Below, piece after piece: positions 61,085 to 64,000 of a stretch of DNA of 64,000 nucleotides. The stretch is taken from assembly GCA_933822405.4 (NCBI GenBank), contig CAKOGP040002125.1, positions 145,128-209,127 of the forward strand. Reading direction: 5' to 3'. The position numbers and the translations under genes were made by a program. The DNA comes from Cylindrotheca closterium (Eukaryota > Bacillariophyta > Bacillariophyceae > Bacillariales > Bacillariaceae). Every line of letters starts with the position of its first letter. The first letter of the stretch is position 1. The notes under the pieces are model-generated. The model saw nothing but the letters and a program-made list of their open reading frames with translations, did no database searches and was not told the DNA's origin.

Positions 61085-62076
61085 ATTGATTTGTTGTTGT
61101 TGTTGTTGCGTGTGTTCTTTCTATCTGCTACTGTTGCTGTTGCTGTTGCTGTTGTTGCTGAAATGAATTACTAGAGGATGTAACAGAGAGGGAGATAACA
61201 AAAGAGGTGCAATACAGAGGACCGATGATGATAACAACCAGATAGAAACGAGAGCATGCAGCACCGTTGAGGGTTGAGTCGTTTGAAATCGGGAGGGTGA
61301 TCCATGAATGGTGCTACGTGTGCCACGTGCGTAGCCAATGCCGTAGGTAGTTTGTGAATTCTAACGGTAGGTATTTATTGATTCCCGAGCGTGCCGGACG
61401 AACGGACAGCAGAACATTCGCTAGATTTCCGATCCGATGGTGGGCCCTGCGCTTTTTCCCGAAGAAATGTCCAAAACTCCCACACAAATACTCGAACAAA
61501 TAATAATCTAATCACGCACCCAAGAGACACAGACAATATATAAAAGCATAAATGCTGTTCCTGCATGTTTTGCTGGGATGTTGCTAATACTAAATCTGGA
61601 TAATAGTATCATCAATTTTGACTATTTTGATACTGTATTATTCCAAAGAGGCCAACAAGTACAGTGTTTGTATTGCTGCAATAAAACAACAACTGCTGCT
61701 GCCTGCCTTATTGTCTTCTTTCGAGTAGTACTACATCGGTAGTAATTCCAGTTCAGGTAGCACGTTGCGTCGTTGTATGATTGACTACTCCATCGAATCG
61801 AACTTGGAAGTCCAATATGCGTTCTTGTTGATGCTGCTGATGTTTTGCACGTGCATGGTATCACACCCTGCCTGTCATCATACATACCGAAAGCAAGTGG
61901 TTGTATACTCCTATCATGGTAGTCTATGAACACATGGCAATGATCCCACATCTGTATGGAGACTTATTCTGCCTGACCTTGGGATAGCTTCATGGAACCA
62001 ATCTAGTTCTTTAGCACTTTTGTGTGTGTGTCTGCCATCGTTTTACTCGCTCAGCCAGCTTATTGTGGGGTGGAGA
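61085..62076. other. Largest gene-free gap (992 nt)
   Basis: A gap between two minus-strand genes. It starts with a GTT/GCT microsatellite tract (about 61088-61160). I saw no ORF with family signal, no tRNA cloverleaf, and no clear palindrome. A run of CAT-rich sequence near 61800-61900 is unremarkable. It is most likely the promoter of the Cys-rich protein gene (61084) plus the 3' flank of the LRR gene (62077). Confidence 0.45.
61088..61160. repeat. GTT/GCT trinucleotide tract
   Basis: Imperfect runs of TTG and GCTGTT directly upstream of the Cys-rich protein start codon, in its probable 5' UTR. Confidence 0.8.
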
Positions 62077-63693
62077 TTACAACAAAGCAAGCATCCCATT
62101 TCCAACTCCATCCACCACGAGCCGAAAGATCACGCTTGCTTGGCGTTTAGGCTCAATCGAACGCATGCTACTTGAAACTCGTGCCAGCATGTAAGGCCAC
62201 AAGGCCAGGTGAAGCAATGACGAATCATCATTCTTGTCATTGTTGTTGTCATTACCATCATTGTCATTGTCATTGTTGTCACTACTACTACTACTACTAC
62301 TACTGCTCATAATGATGACGGCTCTCCACCATTGGCCTTGTCCCACTCGATTCAGATCCATGTCATGCTGTACCAATGGGCCACACAGATAAGATCGAGC
62401 GAAACGGTCCCCGAGAAAGATGAGAAATGGATTTTGCTTCAGTAGCCACAACAGTAGGGTTTGAATCTTCTTGGCATCTTCCTTGGGCCAAATGTGATTG
62501 TTGCGATTGCCATCCAGATTAAGACGAGACAATCGATTTCTGGTAGCAGCAGTTGAAGTAGTAGTAGTAGTAGTAGTATTCTGCAACGTCGCTGTAAATC
62601 CATCCAACATGACAAGATTGGAGAAATCTAGTAGCGATATCGAGTTGCTTTGAAGGTCCAATTCGAACAACTCATTGTTCGCGCTTGTTGCCAAGAGTTC
62701 TATGCACTCAGATGCCACCAGACCAGCGTGCTTCAACCGTAGAGTTTCTAAGGAAGTATTCCTATCCATACAAGCCGCCAGTCTTGTGACATTTAGATTT
62801 GCAAAAGGATAAGACAGATCCAATGTTTTCAGCTTGCAGTCGTTGGAGGAAAGGTATCGAGCCAAATGATCCCAAACTGGCGACGATGATTCTTGTGGTA
62901 CTTCCACCTCTTCTTCCCATTGACATTTTCTTAGGCTTAATTCTTCCACAGATGAGTTTCTCAAAGCTTGAAACACCAAAGGTAACCATTGTGCTGGAAG
63001 TCCATCCAGGTCCAATTGTCGCAACGACTTGTTCAAGGCCAAACCATTGTGGAATTCTTCAAATGCCAAAGTAGAAGAAGAGGAAGAACCACCATCTCCA
63101 CTACAGCAACTATAGACACTATCTGATAAATTCAAATGAAGCGAGAGCTTCTTTTGATTCTTGGCCTTTTCCAAACTTCTGCCCAAAATAGGAAAACACT
63201 CGTCCGTGAGCTTGAGAAAGACGCAAATCTCGACCATGCTGGAATTCAGGGAGATGGCGTGACTCAGATCCATTGCCATTGGACCTGTCATGTCCTGATC
63301 GTCGTTCCTGCCACCAATCCAGAGGCATTCAAAGAGTTCAATACGACACACAGTGAAAAGTATGCGACAATGATTCTCGTTGGATTGATCCATATCCTGA
63401 AAGACAAATCGTTCCCACCGTACACCATCACCTTCAATAAGATTCGAAGATGCAAAGTATTCCAAGGTCTCGATCATCAAGGCAGCGACTTCTTCAATCA
63501 TTGGAGCATTGGGCCAAATGCACCAATGAATAGTACGCTTGCATTTTCCCAGTAGAACATTGCTTTCTTGCAAGTCCTGCAACATTTGCATGGCATCCAG
63601 CCACGAATGATCCCTGGTGAATGTGATGGTAGTCAGATCATCATCGCTCTTGTTTTCAAAGTGTGCCGCAATTTCCACTGCATCGGGCTTCAT
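62077..63693 (-). CDS. Leucine-rich repeat (RNI-like) protein
   Basis: 538 aa with about eight degenerate leucine-rich repeats of the ribonuclease-inhibitor/F-box kind from residue 200 to 400: LRQLDLDGLPAQWLP, VEELSLRKCQW, LKTLDLSYPFANLN, LETLRLKHAGLV, LFELDLQSNSISLLD, LSRLNLDGNRNN. Low-complexity insertions occur: Ser/Gly (near 195), a Thr run (about 375), and Ser/Asp/Asn runs near 460-490. No F-box seen in the N-terminus. The first 200 residues are unlike known domains. Likely a protein-protein interaction role; many diatom genomes carry such LRR genes. Start ATG; the stop is well defined and frames are continuous. Confidence 0.8.
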   Translation of the reverse strand: MKPDAVEIAAHFENKSDDDLTTITFTRDHSWLDAMQMLQDLQESNVLLGKCKRTIHWCIWPNAPMIEEVAALMIETLEYFASSNLIEGDGVRWERFVFQDMDQSNENHCRILFTVCRIELFECLWIGGRNDDQDMTGPMAMDLSHAISLNSSMVEICVFLKLTDECFPILGRSLEKAKNQKKLSLHLNLSDSVYSCCSGDGGSSSSSTLAFEEFHNGLALNKSLRQLDLDGLPAQWLPLVFQALRNSSVEELSLRKCQWEEEVEVPQESSSPVWDHLARYLSSNDCKLKTLDLSYPFANLNVTRLAACMDRNTSLETLRLKHAGLVASECIELLATSANNELFELDLQSNSISLLDFSNLVMLDGFTATLQNTTTTTTTSTAATRNRLSRLNLDGNRNNHIWPKEDAKKIQTLLLWLLKQNPFLIFLGDRFARSYLCGPLVQHDMDLNRVGQGQWWRAVIIMSSSSSSSSSDNNDNDNDGNDNNNDKNDDSSLLHLALWPYMLARVSSSMRSIEPKRQASVIFRLVVDGVGNGMLALL

Positions 63694-64000
63694 TATAGTG
63701 TTAGCTACTGAATGATGGTTATAACGATGAGTTATAGAACAATGTTATATTATGAAGCTGCACTCAAAGCATGCTGTACAGTACCGAACATTTTCCTGCA
63801 AACGCAGTAATATACCGTACTGTACGTAATAGATATATTTTCTAATTAGTGTTGGGTCCGAAAAACTAAAGCAGCCCTTTTTTTACTGTCGATAAAAATT
63901 CCAAAATTCGATGTGCGGTCACGATCTAGTCATTTGGTGGCCTCGGGAATGTGTTGTAAAGTTCTTGGCCTATCAAAGATAGCCAACTGGCGCCTTCTTT
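63694..64000. other. Intergenic, window end
   Basis: 307 nt upstream of the LRR gene. Contains TACAGTACC near 63779 and CCGTACTGTACG near 63815, more copies of the recurring motif. No gene seen before the window ends. Confidence 0.5.

Overview
This window looks like nuclear DNA of a diatom, most likely pennate; the species cannot be named from sequence alone. Four lines of evidence support this. (1) About 31 protein genes lie on both strands, roughly one per 2 kb, and many carry spliceosomal GT-AG introns, mostly 80-180 nt. (2) Several proteins start with a signal peptide followed by an A-F or A-W plastid-entry motif, and two of them add a second twin-arginine thylakoid-lumen signal, as expected for plastids bounded by four membranes. 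(3) Families expanded in diatoms are present, including helicase-associated (HA) domain proteins, PSxxPS-rich ectodomains and a coiled-coil/AHLVP family. (4) Pyruvate formate-lyase and a targeted phosphoglycerate mutase occur together, as in stramenopile carbon metabolism. No rRNA, confident tRNA, CRISPR array, prophage or intact transposon was seen.

Layout. 0-9 kb: DDX27/Drs1 RNA helicase (5' end outside the window), a basic protein with five ELKAKQ-type repeats, a saccharopine dehydrogenase-like oxidoreductase, a spliced membrane protein and a putative thylakoid-lumen protein. 9-19 kb: a TPR protein, a kexin-like protease, a large hybrid histidine kinase with two FixL-like PAS domains and a full internal phosphorelay, and GPN1 GTPase. 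19-25 kb: a cyclophilin-like protein in three exons, a small plastid protein and two tandemly duplicated TMEM151-like genes. 25-36.5 kb: an OSCA/CSC1 (DUF221) channel in four exons, an unknown nuclear-looking protein, an AIM24-family protein with a duplicated 3' end, an unknown protein, and a FAD monooxygenase in three exons with an N-terminal Cys4 motif. 36.8-44 kb: phosphoglycerate mutase, a membrane-anchored protein, and pyruvate formate-lyase fused in one reading frame to its activating enzyme. 44-54 kb: an HA-domain protein, plastid rubredoxin RBD1, a methyltransferase-like protein with an RS-like tail, a PPR protein and capping protein alpha. 54-64 kb: U2 snRNP A', a lumenal MsrA, a diatom-type coiled-coil/AHLVP protein with a frame jump, a GPI-type Cys-rich protein and a leucine-rich repeat protein.

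There are no operons; genes appear to be regulated individually. Functional threads include plastid redox and assembly (RBD1, MsrA, cyclophilin, two unknown plastid proteins), pyruvate/formate metabolism (PGAM and the PFL fusion), and oxygen or redox sensing (the FixL-like kinase). All splice structures were derived by hand from GT/AG sites, reading-phase agreement and family continuity, and have not been tested against RNA.
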